44,679 nt of DNA. It comes from Rodentibacter myodis. GTDB taxonomy: Bacteria; Pseudomonadota; Gammaproteobacteria; Enterobacterales; Pasteurellaceae. The notes under the pieces are model-generated. The model saw nothing but the letters and a program-made list of their open reading frames with translations, was not told the DNA's origin and ran no database searches. The position numbers were made by a program, and so were the translations under genes. Shown here piece by piece: positions 19,050-28,532 of the stretch. Numbering within the stretch: position 1 is the first letter of the stretch; every line of letters starts with the position of its first letter. Location of the stretch: assembly GCF_001999305.1 (NCBI RefSeq), contig NZ_MLHQ01000028.1, positions 1-44,679 on the forward strand, read 5' to 3'.

Positions 19050-20296
19050 AAGCTAATTTGACGTTTCTCTTCATTAACGGTAAATGAATAAAATAATCCT
19101 ATCAGGAAAAAATAAAATATATTCCCCGAATTATGAATTAGAAACGATTGAGTTAGACAATAGCTCATTGTAGAAACTATATGAATAATTCCCAAAGTTG
19201 TAATAAATCTTACTCTTTTATTATATTGAGCATTTTTTTGTTTTTTATAAAAAATATAGAGCGGAATGATAAAAATTCCTAGGATAGCAAATCCACCCAA
19301 AACTCCCTTTTTAGCTAAATCATCTATAAACTGATTATGTAGATGTACATACAAAATAGATGTTTTACCAACAATTCCTTCTTGGGCTAACTCTTCTTTA
19401 TAATTATATAATTCATCTAAGCCCCAACCTGAAACAGGACGTTTTCTAAAAGCATTATAGCCAATTTTCCACATATCTAAACGTTCTCCAACTGAGCTAA
19501 CGTCATTACTACCATTTAAATAATAACTATCAAGTTGTTGTTTAGCTTCAGAAATACGACCAATAAACTTATCATTCATCGTTAATAATGAAAGACTAAT
19601 GACTAAGGTCGTTAAAATAGTAAATAACAACTTTTTAGACAATAAATGCCTGTATAAAAAAATGGCTATTAAAAATAGAATAGGAACCCCAATCCACCCA
19701 CCGCGCGCAAAAGAAAGTATACTTGCAAAAACACCGAATAAACCTGTAACAACAGCTAACAAGGCCAACTTATATTTCTTTATATCATACAAATAAAGTA
19801 CAACAACAAAACTAAATACCCCAAGTGACATTGCAATATCACCTGATTGAATTTTCATTTGCTCATAAAATGCACTAGGCAAATGTAAAATATAATACTG
19901 ATAAATCGCTACCCCCCCTGCAATAAAAGAACCAAGTGGTATACTATGTAGCAATATATCAAATGTTGCTGCGCTGTAAATAATAAAAACAATCACTGAA
20001 AGAAATAAAAATGCTCTTAATGGGTTATCTATTAGCTTAATTTTTTCACCATGAAATAAAATAAAGCATAGTGATATCAAAAAATAAAATCCTATCGCGA
20101 AAAAGATAATTCTATTCTGTTTAATAATTTTTCCAATAGAGATTTTCTTATACAGAGCATAAAATAGGAATAACACACTAACAACTAATAGTATAGTGGA
20201 ACCATAGTTATATCCTTTTGGAAAAACCAGAAGCAATGTAAAAAATAGAAATACCGGCACAGCAACAAATATTTGATGATACTTTACATTAATCAT
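19046..20296 (-). CDS. waaL: O-antigen ligase (WaaL-type, Wzy_C domain)
   Basis: This 416-residue inner-membrane protein has about ten to twelve hydrophobic segments. A large periplasmic loop contains FARGGWIGV before it and VSGWGLDELYNY and HLHNQFIDDLAKKGVLGG within it. This pattern is typical of the O-antigen ligase/polymerase family. It lies last in the cluster, five bases after the dehydratase gene, where H. influenzae carries a ligase homologue (HI0874, from memory). A separate Wzy candidate exists upstream, so ligase is the better call: transfer of the polymer from undecaprenyl diphosphate to lipid A-core. Ligases and polymerases of this family cannot be separated by sequence alone. Confidence 0.75.
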   Translation of the reverse strand: MINVKYHQIFVAVPVFLFFTLLLVFPKGYNYGSTILLVVSVLFLFYALYKKISIGKIIKQNRIIFFAIGFYFLISLCFILFHGEKIKLIDNPLRAFLFLSVIVFIIYSAATFDILLHSIPLGSFIAGGVAIYQYYILHLPSAFYEQMKIQSGDIAMSLGVFSFVVVLYLYDIKKYKLALLAVVTGLFGVFASILSFARGGWIGVPILFLIAIFLYRHLLSKKLLFTILTTLVISLSLLTMNDKFIGRISEAKQQLDSYYLNGSNDVSSVGERLDMWKIGYNAFRKRPVSGWGLDELYNYKEELAQEGIVGKTSILYVHLHNQFIDDLAKKGVLGGFAILGIFIIPLYIFYKKQKNAQYNKRVRFITTLGIIHIVSTMSYCLTQSFLIHNSGNIFYFFLIGLFYSFTVNEEKRQISF

Positions 20297-20301
20297 AAAT
20301 A

Positions 20302-22200
20302 TTAGCCCTTATATAGAACATCAACAATTTCTGCTGTTGGTTTAAAACCTGTCGGAGCCTCTAATAATATTTGACGGATAGAAATATAATCCGCTGTTGT
20401 GCAAGCTTGCTCTAATTGTGCTAATACCTCAGATAATTGATCAATTGGTAAATACTTTTCTTCCGCTGCCATAATACGTAAGTGATCAGTTTTACGAATA
20501 TTATCATCACCAATCAATAACTCTTCATAAAGCTTTTCGCCAGGGCGCAAGCCAGTATAAGTGATTTCAATATCACCTTTAGGGTTATCTTCATCTTTCA
20601 CAGATAATCCCGATAATTGAATTAAGTTTTTAGCTAAATCAACAATTTTAACTGCATCCCCCATATCTAAAATAAAGACCTCACCTCCTTTTGCCATTGC
20701 TCCGGCCTGAATCACAAGTTGAGCTGCTTCAGGAATTGTCATGAAATAACGGATAATGTTTGGATGTGTAACAGTAATTGGTCCACCTTTTATAATTTGT
20801 TTTCTAAATAGTGGAATTACAGAACCTGATGAACCAAGAACATTACCAAAACGAACCATACTAAAGCAGCAAGTGTAAGAATCTTTTAATTGCTCAGACA
20901 ATGCTTGTAAGCAGAGCTCTGCCATACGTTTACTAGCTCCCATTACATTTGTTGGACGAACTGCTTTATCTGTTGAAATTAAGACAAAAGACTTAACACC
21001 ATGCTCCATAGCACATCTTGCAACATTATATGTTCCAAAAATATTATTTCTTACTCCTTCAATCATATTGTACTCAACTAGAGGAACATGCTTATAAGCT
21101 GCAGCATGGTAAATTGTATCAATGTCAAATCTAGATAATACGTGATCTAATCGTTCAATATCTTGCACATTTCCTAAAATAGGGTAAATCCTAATATTCT
21201 GAATACTATTTTTCTTCGTAATTTCCAATAATTCTTGATGAATGGAATAAAGTGAAAACTCAGATACCTCAAATAGAATTAATACTTTAGGATTATTCAA
21301 TATAATTTGACGGCATAATTCAGAACCAATAGAACCACCAGCACCTGTTACCATCACGACTTGATCAAGTATATTTTTTTGTAATAACACTTGATTGGGT
21401 AATACAGATTCACGCCCTAATAAGTCTTCAATTTTCACTTCACGTAATTCATCAATTTTCGCATTTCCCTGTAAAATATCTTCCATATCGGGAATGGTTT
21501 GTACTTTTACTTTTAAAGGAATAAGGCTATCAATAATGGCTTTACGCTCACTACGTGAAGCGCTTGGAATGGCTAGCAAAATAACCTTAATGTTATATTT
21601 CTGAACAAGTTTTAAAATATCTTTAGGAGAGAAGATTTTATTCCCTAAAAGGTAAGTTCCATGTAATTTAGCATTATCATCAATAAAACCACGAATACGA
21701 TAACGATAAGCATGTTTTAGTACTACTGCTAACTGTCGCCCAGTTGAACCTGCACCATAAATTAAAACAGATTCGTTATCTTTATCTAAAATTAAACTTA
21801 CATAGTAGCGAACTAACATTCTTGCACTACCACATAGTAAAAATACATAAGAAAAATAAATAACCGGTACTGTTCTTGGAATATCAGAACCAATAAAAAA
21901 AGAGAAGAAAATTAGACTTATAGACGAAACACAAGCGCCACCAGCAACCATCGCTAATGCTTTAAAAGAAATATAACGTAATACTGCACGATAAAGTCCC
22001 AGCTTAACAAAAGTAAGTAAAGTTATAGCAATAGTACAAAACAAGGTTACCCAAATTTTCGTATTATCAAAAGCAACTATTCCACCTAATCGAGTCCAAT
22101 AGGCAAGAAAGAAAGCTGATGTAAGTAAAATAACATCGACAAAAAGACTTATAGCTCTTTTCTTAGATCTAGACATTTCAAATATAAGGGAATAAATCAT
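20302..22200 (-). CDS. UDP-HexNAc 4,6-dehydratase, membrane-bound (WbpM/PglF/CapD family)
   Basis: The 632-residue protein has four N-terminal membrane helices (about 17-125), a first nucleotide-binding fold (VLIYGAGSTGRQL), and a C-terminal short-chain dehydrogenase domain with VMVTGAGGSIGSEL. The catalytic elements STDKAVRPTNVMGASK show the family-specific TDK triad, with Met in place of the usual Tyr before K. It should convert UDP-GlcNAc to UDP-2-acetamido-2,6-dideoxy-hexos-4-ulose, feeding the aminotransferase encoded two genes upstream. AAGGAT precedes the ATG. The length is typical of the long form. The product's stereochemistry cannot be read from the sequence. Confidence 0.9.
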   Translation of the reverse strand: MIYSLIFEMSRSKKRAISLFVDVILLTSAFFLAYWTRLGGIVAFDNTKIWVTLFCTIAITLLTFVKLGLYRAVLRYISFKALAMVAGGACVSSISLIFFSFFIGSDIPRTVPVIYFSYVFLLCGSARMLVRYYVSLILDKDNESVLIYGAGSTGRQLAVVLKHAYRYRIRGFIDDNAKLHGTYLLGNKIFSPKDILKLVQKYNIKVILLAIPSASRSERKAIIDSLIPLKVKVQTIPDMEDILQGNAKIDELREVKIEDLLGRESVLPNQVLLQKNILDQVVMVTGAGGSIGSELCRQIILNNPKVLILFEVSEFSLYSIHQELLEITKKNSIQNIRIYPILGNVQDIERLDHVLSRFDIDTIYHAAAYKHVPLVEYNMIEGVRNNIFGTYNVARCAMEHGVKSFVLISTDKAVRPTNVMGASKRMAELCLQALSEQLKDSYTCCFSMVRFGNVLGSSGSVIPLFRKQIIKGGPITVTHPNIIRYFMTIPEAAQLVIQAGAMAKGGEVFILDMGDAVKIVDLAKNLIQLSGLSVKDEDNPKGDIEITYTGLRPGEKLYEELLIGDDNIRKTDHLRIMAAEEKYLPIDQLSEVLAQLEQACTTADYISIRQILLEAPTGFKPTAEIVDVLYKG

Positions 22201-22227
22201 AATAATATCCTTAATTTCAATAATTAT

Positions 22228-22839
22228 TTAACGGATAATTTTTAGTATTGTCAAAAATATAATTTTGAAATATTCAAGTAAACTCTTGTTTTGAATATAT
22301 TTCATATTATACTGTATTTTTTCCGGCATAATCTTCTCAATATAAACTTTCTCCGGATCACTAGATTTCCCTAACATTTCATTCTCATCCATATATTCAA
22401 TGGATGCATAATCGGTGATACCTGGTTTCACCGAGAGTACTTGTCTTTGTTCATTGTTATAAAGACCAACATATTTTCCCACCTCAGGTCGAGGTCCAAC
22501 CAAACTCATCTCCCCAATCAATACATTGATAAGCTGAGGAAGTTCATCCAATTTATATTTGCGGATAAAATAACCAGAGCGAGTAATACGTGGATCTCTC
22601 CCCCCTACAGTAATCAATCCTTTTTTGTCAGCATTAACCACCATAGAACGAAATTTAAATAAACCAAATTCTTTACCATTTTGTCCAATACGAATTTGCT
22701 TATAAAAAACACCGCCCTTTGAATCTAATTTAATCCAGATGGCTAAAATAACAAAAACAGGAGCAAGAATAATTAATCCAATTAAACTTAAAATAAAATC
22801 AAAAAAACGGATCACTCTATTTAACCTTATTATAGGCAC
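22228..22839 (-). CDS. Initiating undecaprenyl-phosphate sugar phosphotransferase (small monotopic PGT, PglC-like)
   Basis: This 203-residue protein is the minimal form of the bacterial sugar transferase family. It has one N-terminal re-entrant membrane helix (about 9-37), LFKFRSMVVNAD, the catalytic Asp98-Glu99 in KYKLDELPQL, and GEMSLVGPRPEV. It moves sugar-1-phosphate from a UDP-sugar to undecaprenyl phosphate and starts the O-repeat. The start is GTG at 22839, overlapping the aminotransferase gene by 23 bases, with no clear ribosome-binding site, so coupling is likely. Unlike Neisseria PglB it has no acetyltransferase domain. Given its neighbours, the likely substrate is the UDP-4-amino-4,6-dideoxy-HexNAc. 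Confidence 0.9.
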   Translation of the reverse strand: MPIIRLNRVIRFFDFILSLIGLIILAPVFVILAIWIKLDSKGGVFYKQIRIGQNGKEFGLFKFRSMVVNADKKGLITVGGRDPRITRSGYFIRKYKLDELPQLINVLIGEMSLVGPRPEVGKYVGLYNNEQRQVLSVKPGITDYASIEYMDENEMLGKSSDPEKVYIEKIMPEKIQYNMKYIQNKSLLEYFKIIFLTILKIIR

Positions 22840-24028
22840 TAACTATCGAATCAATAACAAATTTAACTTGTTCATCTGTTAATTGCGGATAAATTGGAAG
22901 GGAGATTTCAGACTTATAATTAACATAAGCCTGAGGATAATCCTCAATCTTATATCCTAAATTTTTGAATAGGGTTAACATCGGCATTGGAATAAAGTGA
23001 ACATTCACAGCGACTTCACTTTTCGCAATTTCATCAATCATAGCATCACGCTGTGCTTCAGTGAAATCTTTAATACGTAACGCATATAAGTGATAGGATG
23101 TTTCTTTTCCCCCCTGTTTTGACGGAGGTAAAATTGCCCAATCGTGCTGCTTAAAGGCTTCGCCATAAGTATTAAACACCCGTTTACGTTCTTTTAATAA
23201 ATCTTCATACATACGAATTTGAGCCAAACCAATTGCAGCATTCACATCTGCCATATTGATCTTCATTCCTAATCCCGTAATGTCATAACGCCAACCGCCA
23301 GCTTTACTCTTAGAGAAAGCATCCTTTGTTTGACAATTTAATGCCATTTGTCGAAGTTCAGCATAAAGTTTTGCATTATCAAAAGGTTTGGGCAAATTAA
23401 TACAAATTGCACCACCTTCAGCCGTAGTTACATTCTTTACTGCATGTAATGAAAAAATGGCAATATCAGTCTCGCTGCCTGTTCGAGTATCTTTTTTGTA
23501 CCAAGCCCCTAAAGAATGCGCGGCATCATTTAATACTAAAATTCGCCCTAATTTTTTTTGATTTTCACTTTCAGCAACAAAGAGCGGTTGAATTTCTGAG
23601 GATTTTACTAAATCCATTATTTCATCATAATCACAGGGAAAACCAGCAATATCCACAGGTATAATAGCTTTTGTTTTTGGAGTAATTGCTTTTTTTATCG
23701 CATCTAATGAAATATTAAAATCTTCCGAAGAATCTACCATTACTGGTTTTGCACCGACATGAAGCACCGCTAAAGCAGTAGCACTATAAGTGTAAGCCGG
23801 TACAATCACTTCATCACCTTCTTTTACGTCAAACCAACGAAGCATCATTATCGCAGCAGAAGTCCAAGAGTTAACACAAAGCACTTCTTTTGCCCCTGAG
23901 AATTTTTTAATTTCTTCCTCTAACGCTTTTACTTTGGGACCTGTTGTAATCCAACCGGAGCGTAGGGAATCAAGCACTTCGTTAATGACATCATCATTAA
24001 TATATGGAGGGGAGAATAGAATTTTCAT
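22817..24028 (-). CDS. PLP-dependent nucleotide-sugar aminotransferase (DegT/DnrJ/EryC1 family)
   Basis: This 403-residue enzyme of the sugar aminotransferase family (PglE, PseC, ArnB relatives) carries LNDAAHSLGA (Asp168 for the PLP pyridine nitrogen) and SLHAVKNVTTAEGGA (Lys198 as Schiff-base lysine). It opens with FSPPYINDDVINEV and SGWITTGPKV, as usual for the family. It should add an amino group at C4 of the keto sugar made by the dehydratase. A Lys/Glu-rich insertion before residue 165 makes it slightly longer than PglE. It overlaps the sugar transferase gene by 23 bases. The donor is probably glutamate, by family. Confidence 0.9.
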   Translation of the reverse strand: MKILFSPPYINDDVINEVLDSLRSGWITTGPKVKALEEEIKKFSGAKEVLCVNSWTSAAIMMLRWFDVKEGDEVIVPAYTYSATALAVLHVGAKPVMVDSSEDFNISLDAIKKAITPKTKAIIPVDIAGFPCDYDEIMDLVKSSEIQPLFVAESENQKKLGRILVLNDAAHSLGAWYKKDTRTGSETDIAIFSLHAVKNVTTAEGGAICINLPKPFDNAKLYAELRQMALNCQTKDAFSKSKAGGWRYDITGLGMKINMADVNAAIGLAQIRMYEDLLKERKRVFNTYGEAFKQHDWAILPPSKQGGKETSYHLYALRIKDFTEAQRDAMIDEIAKSEVAVNVHFIPMPMLTLFKNLGYKIEDYPQAYVNYKSEISLPIYPQLTDEQVKFVIDSIVSAYNKVK

Positions 24029-24044
24029 TTTATAATTTATCCTT

Positions 24045-24857
24045 TTATCTAAATAATTTATACAACAACCTTTTTACAAAACTTGGTGAAATTGACATGA
24101 TAAAATAAGCAAGTGCATAAACATCGGCTTTTAGACCATAATTTAAATCCCGATTAATATGGAATAATCTAAATTTTAACAAGTCAATAGACTTTTTATA
24201 GTCTGCTCGCCTCACAAAAAAATCTCGACTTGTTCTTACCTTAACTCCAACATAATCAATATTTGCTAAAATACGATTATTTAATAATCCTTGGTACCAT
24301 AAAAGTGTATCTTCTGCCATTCGCAATTTCCCACTATAAGTCACATTATTTGAGAAAAAAGTTTTTCGAAACATAGCAGTTACATGTGGTATTGGATCGC
24401 GTTTCTCAAAAAAAGATACCATTCCTTTATGAGAAAGAGGATACTCTACAACTTTCCTTGTAAGCAGCCCCGCATCATCAATCTCAGCAATCCAAGTCCC
24501 AACGACATGAACATTAGGATTCATTTTCAAAAAAGCTACTTGCTTTTCAAAACGTTCAGGCATCGCAATATCATCAGTATCCATCCGAGCAATAAAATCA
24601 TAACTACACTCCTTGAATCCAATACTTAATGCATTACCTAAACCAATATTTCTATCTAATTTAATAATTTTTAATTTATCCCTTAAAATTAACTTCCATT
24701 CCTCAATAGCCACATCTAATTCTTTTGTTAAGGGACCATCTTGAACCAAAACAATCTCATCAGGCTTTAAAGTTTGTTCAGTCCAAACACTTTCCATTGC
24801 TTGTTTAAAATACTCTGGTTTTTCTTTATGATAAATGGACATTAATACAGATAGCAT
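24045..24857 (-). CDS. Glycosyltransferase family 2 (AmsE-like)
   Basis: This 270-residue GT-A enzyme begins MLSVLMSIYHKEKPEYF and has a DxD-type metal site, ARMDTDDIAMPERF, at residues 93-96. This is the form found in AmsE and other capsule or O-antigen transferases. It should add one sugar to the undecaprenyl-linked first sugar on the cytoplasmic side. The donor and linkage cannot be read from the sequence. It is the only classical glycosyltransferase in the cluster. AGGAG lies a few bases upstream of the ATG, and the Stealth gene ends only eight bases upstream. Confidence 0.9.
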   Translation of the reverse strand: MLSVLMSIYHKEKPEYFKQAMESVWTEQTLKPDEIVLVQDGPLTKELDVAIEEWKLILRDKLKIIKLDRNIGLGNALSIGFKECSYDFIARMDTDDIAMPERFEKQVAFLKMNPNVHVVGTWIAEIDDAGLLTRKVVEYPLSHKGMVSFFEKRDPIPHVTAMFRKTFFSNNVTYSGKLRMAEDTLLWYQGLLNNRILANIDYVGVKVRTSRDFFVRRADYKKSIDLLKFRLFHINRDLNYGLKADVYALAYFIMSISPSFVKRLLYKLFR

Positions 24858-24865
24858 AATTTCTC

Positions 24866-25897
24866 CTATACTTCAAAAGATCCTTTTTCAGGAAATCTTC
24901 TGTCTAAATATTCTGTGATTCTGTTTTTTATAATTTCATAATCTAAATCAGATAATGTTGGCGAATCATTAAAGCATACAAAATTAGGTTGCAACTTATC
25001 ACACTTCTTAATCATATTATTTAAGTCATCAATTGAACAAATATTATCTTCAATACCGTCATTATACTTAAATGGGAAAAAATCACCTTTTGCCAGATGC
25101 CAGTATCGATACAAATATTGAGTTAAATCAGTGTCAGCTCTGAAACGGTTTTTTGAACAAATCTGCATATTTAGATAGAATTTATCTTTTACCTCAAGCA
25201 GAGTTTTTCTCAAATAAGGTTGAGGAAGATGCCAATGCTCAAACCAAAAATATTTTTTGTATATTTTTTTCAGTAGGAAATTACTAATTTTATTTAACGG
25301 TGAATAACTTTTATGATAAAGGAATTCATTATTAAGCTCTAATGGTTTAAAAAACTCATTTATTAAATCAATGTTATTATTCAGTGAATTAACCCAAGAG
25401 TCAATATTCTTAATCATTCCAAAAACTTTATTACGAGGAAACCATCCATGGCATAAAAAGTCAACTGGCATTCCTTCCACAAAAAAACGTTCAATATCTG
25501 TTTTTGAAAAGATAATCATATCATCATTCAGATAAATAAAACGTTCTGACAATCCTTGAATATTAGGTAAATTCATTTCAATTGAACTTGAGTTAAACAC
25601 AGGTAAATGTTCTTTACTACCATAAATATCACTATGTTTCACCAGCTCAATTTTAGATGAATGAATATTCAACCAATCTGGATAATGTCCACAAGTAATT
25701 AAATAAATTTTATTGTACCAAGGACAATTCTTTTCTATTGAGCGTAATACATACTTTAATGTACCTGAATCCCGAAACCTTGCGTTTGCATTTGCATCTG
25801 ATGACGATTCATTTCCTGAATGTTGTTGTCTTAACTTTTGCCACTCCGGATCTTGGTTATCTACCCAGGGTAATACAAAATCAACTCTAGCAGACAT
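24866..25897 (-). CDS. Stealth-family sugar-1-phosphate transferase
   Basis: This 343-residue protein has all conserved regions of the Stealth family: CR1 VDFVLPWVDNQDPEW at the N-terminus, CR2 from RFRDSGTLKYVLRSIEKNCP through FNSSSIEMNLPNIQGLSERF and YLNDDM, CR3 around HWHLPQPYLRKTLLEV, and a C-terminal NRFRADTDLTQY. Members transfer hexose- or HexNAc-1-phosphate from a nucleotide sugar and so build phosphodiester links in capsules and other cell-surface glycans. In this cluster it would add a GalNAc-1-P, GlcNAc-1-P or similar branch or link. AAGGAG precedes the ATG. Family membership is firm; the substrate is open. Confidence 0.92.
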   Translation of the reverse strand: MSARVDFVLPWVDNQDPEWQKLRQQHSGNESSSDANANARFRDSGTLKYVLRSIEKNCPWYNKIYLITCGHYPDWLNIHSSKIELVKHSDIYGSKEHLPVFNSSSIEMNLPNIQGLSERFIYLNDDMIIFSKTDIERFFVEGMPVDFLCHGWFPRNKVFGMIKNIDSWVNSLNNNIDLINEFFKPLELNNEFLYHKSYSPLNKISNFLLKKIYKKYFWFEHWHLPQPYLRKTLLEVKDKFYLNMQICSKNRFRADTDLTQYLYRYWHLAKGDFFPFKYNDGIEDNICSIDDLNNMIKKCDKLQPNFVCFNDSPTLSDLDYEIIKNRITEYLDRRFPEKGSFEV

Positions 25898-25921
25898 GTG
25901 AACTCCTTCTATATTTATTGT

Positions 25922-27286
25922 TCAACTATATTTACTCTTTAAGAATAACTTTGTTATACTCCAAATAATTATTAAAAAAACAAACTCATAGAATAACTCA
26001 AACAATTCCCCTCTAGGAAGAAAAAATAAGGTTGACAAAGTCAAATAAGATAGATATTTCAAAACAGGTCTATTTTTATTTAACTCAAAACATAAAACTG
26101 CAAAACCTAATAAAAAAACACCTAAAAACACAGATATTTTAGTATTTCCAATACTATACAATTCCGCAATATAAGTTGTTCCAACTCCTTCTCCCCTTAA
26201 AAAAGCCTCATAATCCAAAACTGCTGTTAACTCATAACCCAGGTAATTAGTTTTCTTCAGCAAATCCAAAGATTGCCCTCCTCGATTTATTCTATCTATA
26301 ATAGGTGAAATAAGATAAGGATATTCTTTAAATAAATTATTCTTATATTCTATATAATAAGGCAATACTGTTCCAGAAACACCCTGTTGAGCCAAAAAGC
26401 TACTTAACGCAAAAATAAGACTAGAGTTCTGATTACTTCCATTAGTTCTAGAATTATTTACACTTTGAGAAATTAAAGCAAATGGTACAACAATTAAAAA
26501 TCCAATACCAAATAATCTTTTCAAAGAAAGATCATATGTTCTTACAAAAGAAAACCAATACCATGTTAGAAACAGAATAGTAATACCAAAATCACCACGC
26601 TTACCTGAAAATAAATATGCTAAAGCAACCGGTAAAGTAAAACTAGATAGTTTAATAAAATCTTTCTTACTCAAATTTGATGAAATATAAAAAGACACGC
26701 CTACTAAATATAGTTTATAACTAATAAATTCAATAACACGTTCTACACCAGAAATAGAATTCTCAAGATATAAAGAAAGATACCCTGAAGACATTACATT
26801 TTTTAGCATTACAAACAGTTTAAAAGCGACACCAGGTAAAGATAGTAATATTATGTAATAACCTAACTTCTTAAAAGCGTAGGTATTATTTTTAAACCCG
26901 CTTCTTTCATGAAAAAAACAAATAAAAGAATAGGAGAAAGTCAATGATACTATAGATAAAATATATGTAAGAACTGTTTCTTGCATAGTAGATTGCTCAA
27001 ACAAATTTCCAATAAATCTTGTTGCTAAATTAACCGGATATGGAAGCAATCCAAAAAGATCTAATATAAATCTGGAATAAATAAACAACCCAAAAACAAT
27101 AGACGTAAGTAAAAATAAAGGATGTTTATTAAATTTTAGAGCACTCCAACTTAAATTAATAAAATAAAATAGAAATAGGATAAGCTCTAGATATATCAAC
27201 TCAATATGTATCTCTAGGACCTCTACTAAAAAGGACAGTAATAAGAAAAAAATTATAGCAAATATATTATAGATAAAGTAGAACAT
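25922..27286 (-). CDS. wzy: O-antigen polymerase candidate (Wzy)
   Basis: This protein of about 454 residues is almost wholly hydrophobic, with about eleven or twelve membrane segments. A short soluble part carries SGKRGDFGI and, later, DRINRGGQSLDLLKKTNYLG. This fits the oligosaccharide repeat-unit polymerases, which share little sequence. The start at 27286 (MFYFIYNIFAII) lies one base after the wzx stop, which suggests coupling. An in-frame start 20 codons earlier would overlap wzx and add a Cys-rich stretch. The call rests on topology and place in the cluster, between wzx and transferase genes, and on the lack of another candidate. GC is very low. Confidence 0.75.
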   Translation of the reverse strand: MFYFIYNIFAIIFFLLLSFLVEVLEIHIELIYLELILFLFYFINLSWSALKFNKHPLFLLTSIVFGLFIYSRFILDLFGLLPYPVNLATRFIGNLFEQSTMQETVLTYILSIVSLTFSYSFICFFHERSGFKNNTYAFKKLGYYIILLSLPGVAFKLFVMLKNVMSSGYLSLYLENSISGVERVIEFISYKLYLVGVSFYISSNLSKKDFIKLSSFTLPVALAYLFSGKRGDFGITILFLTWYWFSFVRTYDLSLKRLFGIGFLIVVPFALISQSVNNSRTNGSNQNSSLIFALSSFLAQQGVSGTVLPYYIEYKNNLFKEYPYLISPIIDRINRGGQSLDLLKKTNYLGYELTAVLDYEAFLRGEGVGTTYIAELYSIGNTKISVFLGVFLLGFAVLCFELNKNRPVLKYLSYLTLSTLFFLPRGELFELFYEFVFLIIIWSITKLFLKSKYS

Positions 27287-27287
27287 A

Positions 27288-28532
27288 TCACACCCAATAC
27301 AACAATCTATACTTTTTACATAAATACACCCTATGTAACAATTCAATAAGTATTGAACAATTGTAAGCCAAAACTAAAGTAAATATGGATATTTCTGAAA
27401 AGCAATATATCCATATACAGATAAAAAAATATGACAATAACGAAATCATCATATTTTTAAAGAAACTTTTATTGTAACCATTAGCTATAAGTACAAAATA
27501 TCCTATAGAAGAACTTACAGATGCTAAAATCACATACATTGCCATTATCCATAAGAAATCTTTAATAACCAACATATCAGGATTAGACAATAATAGAATA
27601 ATAAAATCAGAGAATTCAAGAATAAATATATAACTTAATAAGCTGAGAAAAAGAACACCAATCAAAATGTGTTTTACTTGTTTTGACTGTCCGTTTCTCG
27701 AAAAGTAAGGAAAAAAAGCAGTATTGATATTAGCAAAAACACTTCTAAATGCCCAAACTATTTTCTCTGCCAAATCATAATATGCCACTGCGTGCATTCC
27801 AATAAAATTACCTAATAGCATGATATTAGTTTTATCTTTTAAAATTGCCATGACATCCGAAAAAACAAAAACTACGCTACTCCTCATATAGAGGATAAGA
27901 GTTTTTGATGTTAGTAATTTAAAATTAAGTATCTTATTTCGAATTAAAATAAATATAGATATCAAAAAAACAGTTAATGAGCCAATCAAATAACATATAG
28001 GAACAAATAAATAGTCAGAATCATTTTTTACAAATAAGAAAATACAAATTAGTGAGATAATTTTAGCACCAAGATTGATGAGAGTAATATATTTCATTCT
28101 TTCTATACCTTGGAAGTACCAAATAGGCAATAAAATCTCTAAAAACGTAGCCAATAGAGAATAAAGGTATATTCTAGATTCACTTATTATACCTGTGAAA
28201 AAAAAATAACAAAGAATGAATGTAATAGAAATTATAAAAAATATTAATTCCAAAAATATAACATTAGCAAAGATTTCACTTAGCTTATTGTTATCATTCC
28301 TAAAATAACTCACTTGCTGAGTTGCATATGTATTAAATCCAAATCTAATAAATACAGCAAAATAACTCGAAACTGATTGAGAAAAAACAATCACCCCATA
28401 CTTCTCAACCCCTAATCTATTTAACAATAAAGGCAACACAACCAATGGTAGTATCATATTTCCTAATTGAACAATAGACAAATACAAAAAATTATTTATT
28501 TGTATTCTATATTGATAAAAATAACTAAGCAT
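27288..28532 (-). CDS. wzx: O-antigen flippase (Wzx, polysaccharide biosynthesis family)
   Basis: This 414-residue membrane protein has about twelve helices. The N-terminus has LSIVQLGNMILPLVVLPLLL and NRLGVEKYGVIVFSQSV, close to the RfbX/Wzx family pattern. It should flip the undecaprenyl-linked repeat unit to the periplasmic face. It overlaps wzz by eight bases (ATGCTTAG), and wzy starts one base after its stop. Base composition is very AT-rich, as in wzy. The assignment is firm for the family. Confidence 0.9.
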   Translation of the reverse strand: MLSYFYQYRIQINNFLYLSIVQLGNMILPLVVLPLLLNRLGVEKYGVIVFSQSVSSYFAVFIRFGFNTYATQQVSYFRNDNNKLSEIFANVIFLELIFFIISITFILCYFFFTGIISESRIYLYSLLATFLEILLPIWYFQGIERMKYITLINLGAKIISLICIFLFVKNDSDYLFVPICYLIGSLTVFLISIFILIRNKILNFKLLTSKTLILYMRSSVVFVFSDVMAILKDKTNIMLLGNFIGMHAVAYYDLAEKIVWAFRSVFANINTAFFPYFSRNGQSKQVKHILIGVLFLSLLSYIFILEFSDFIILLLSNPDMLVIKDFLWIMAMYVILASVSSSIGYFVLIANGYNKSFFKNMMISLLSYFFICIWIYCFSEISIFTLVLAYNCSILIELLHRVYLCKKYRLLYWV

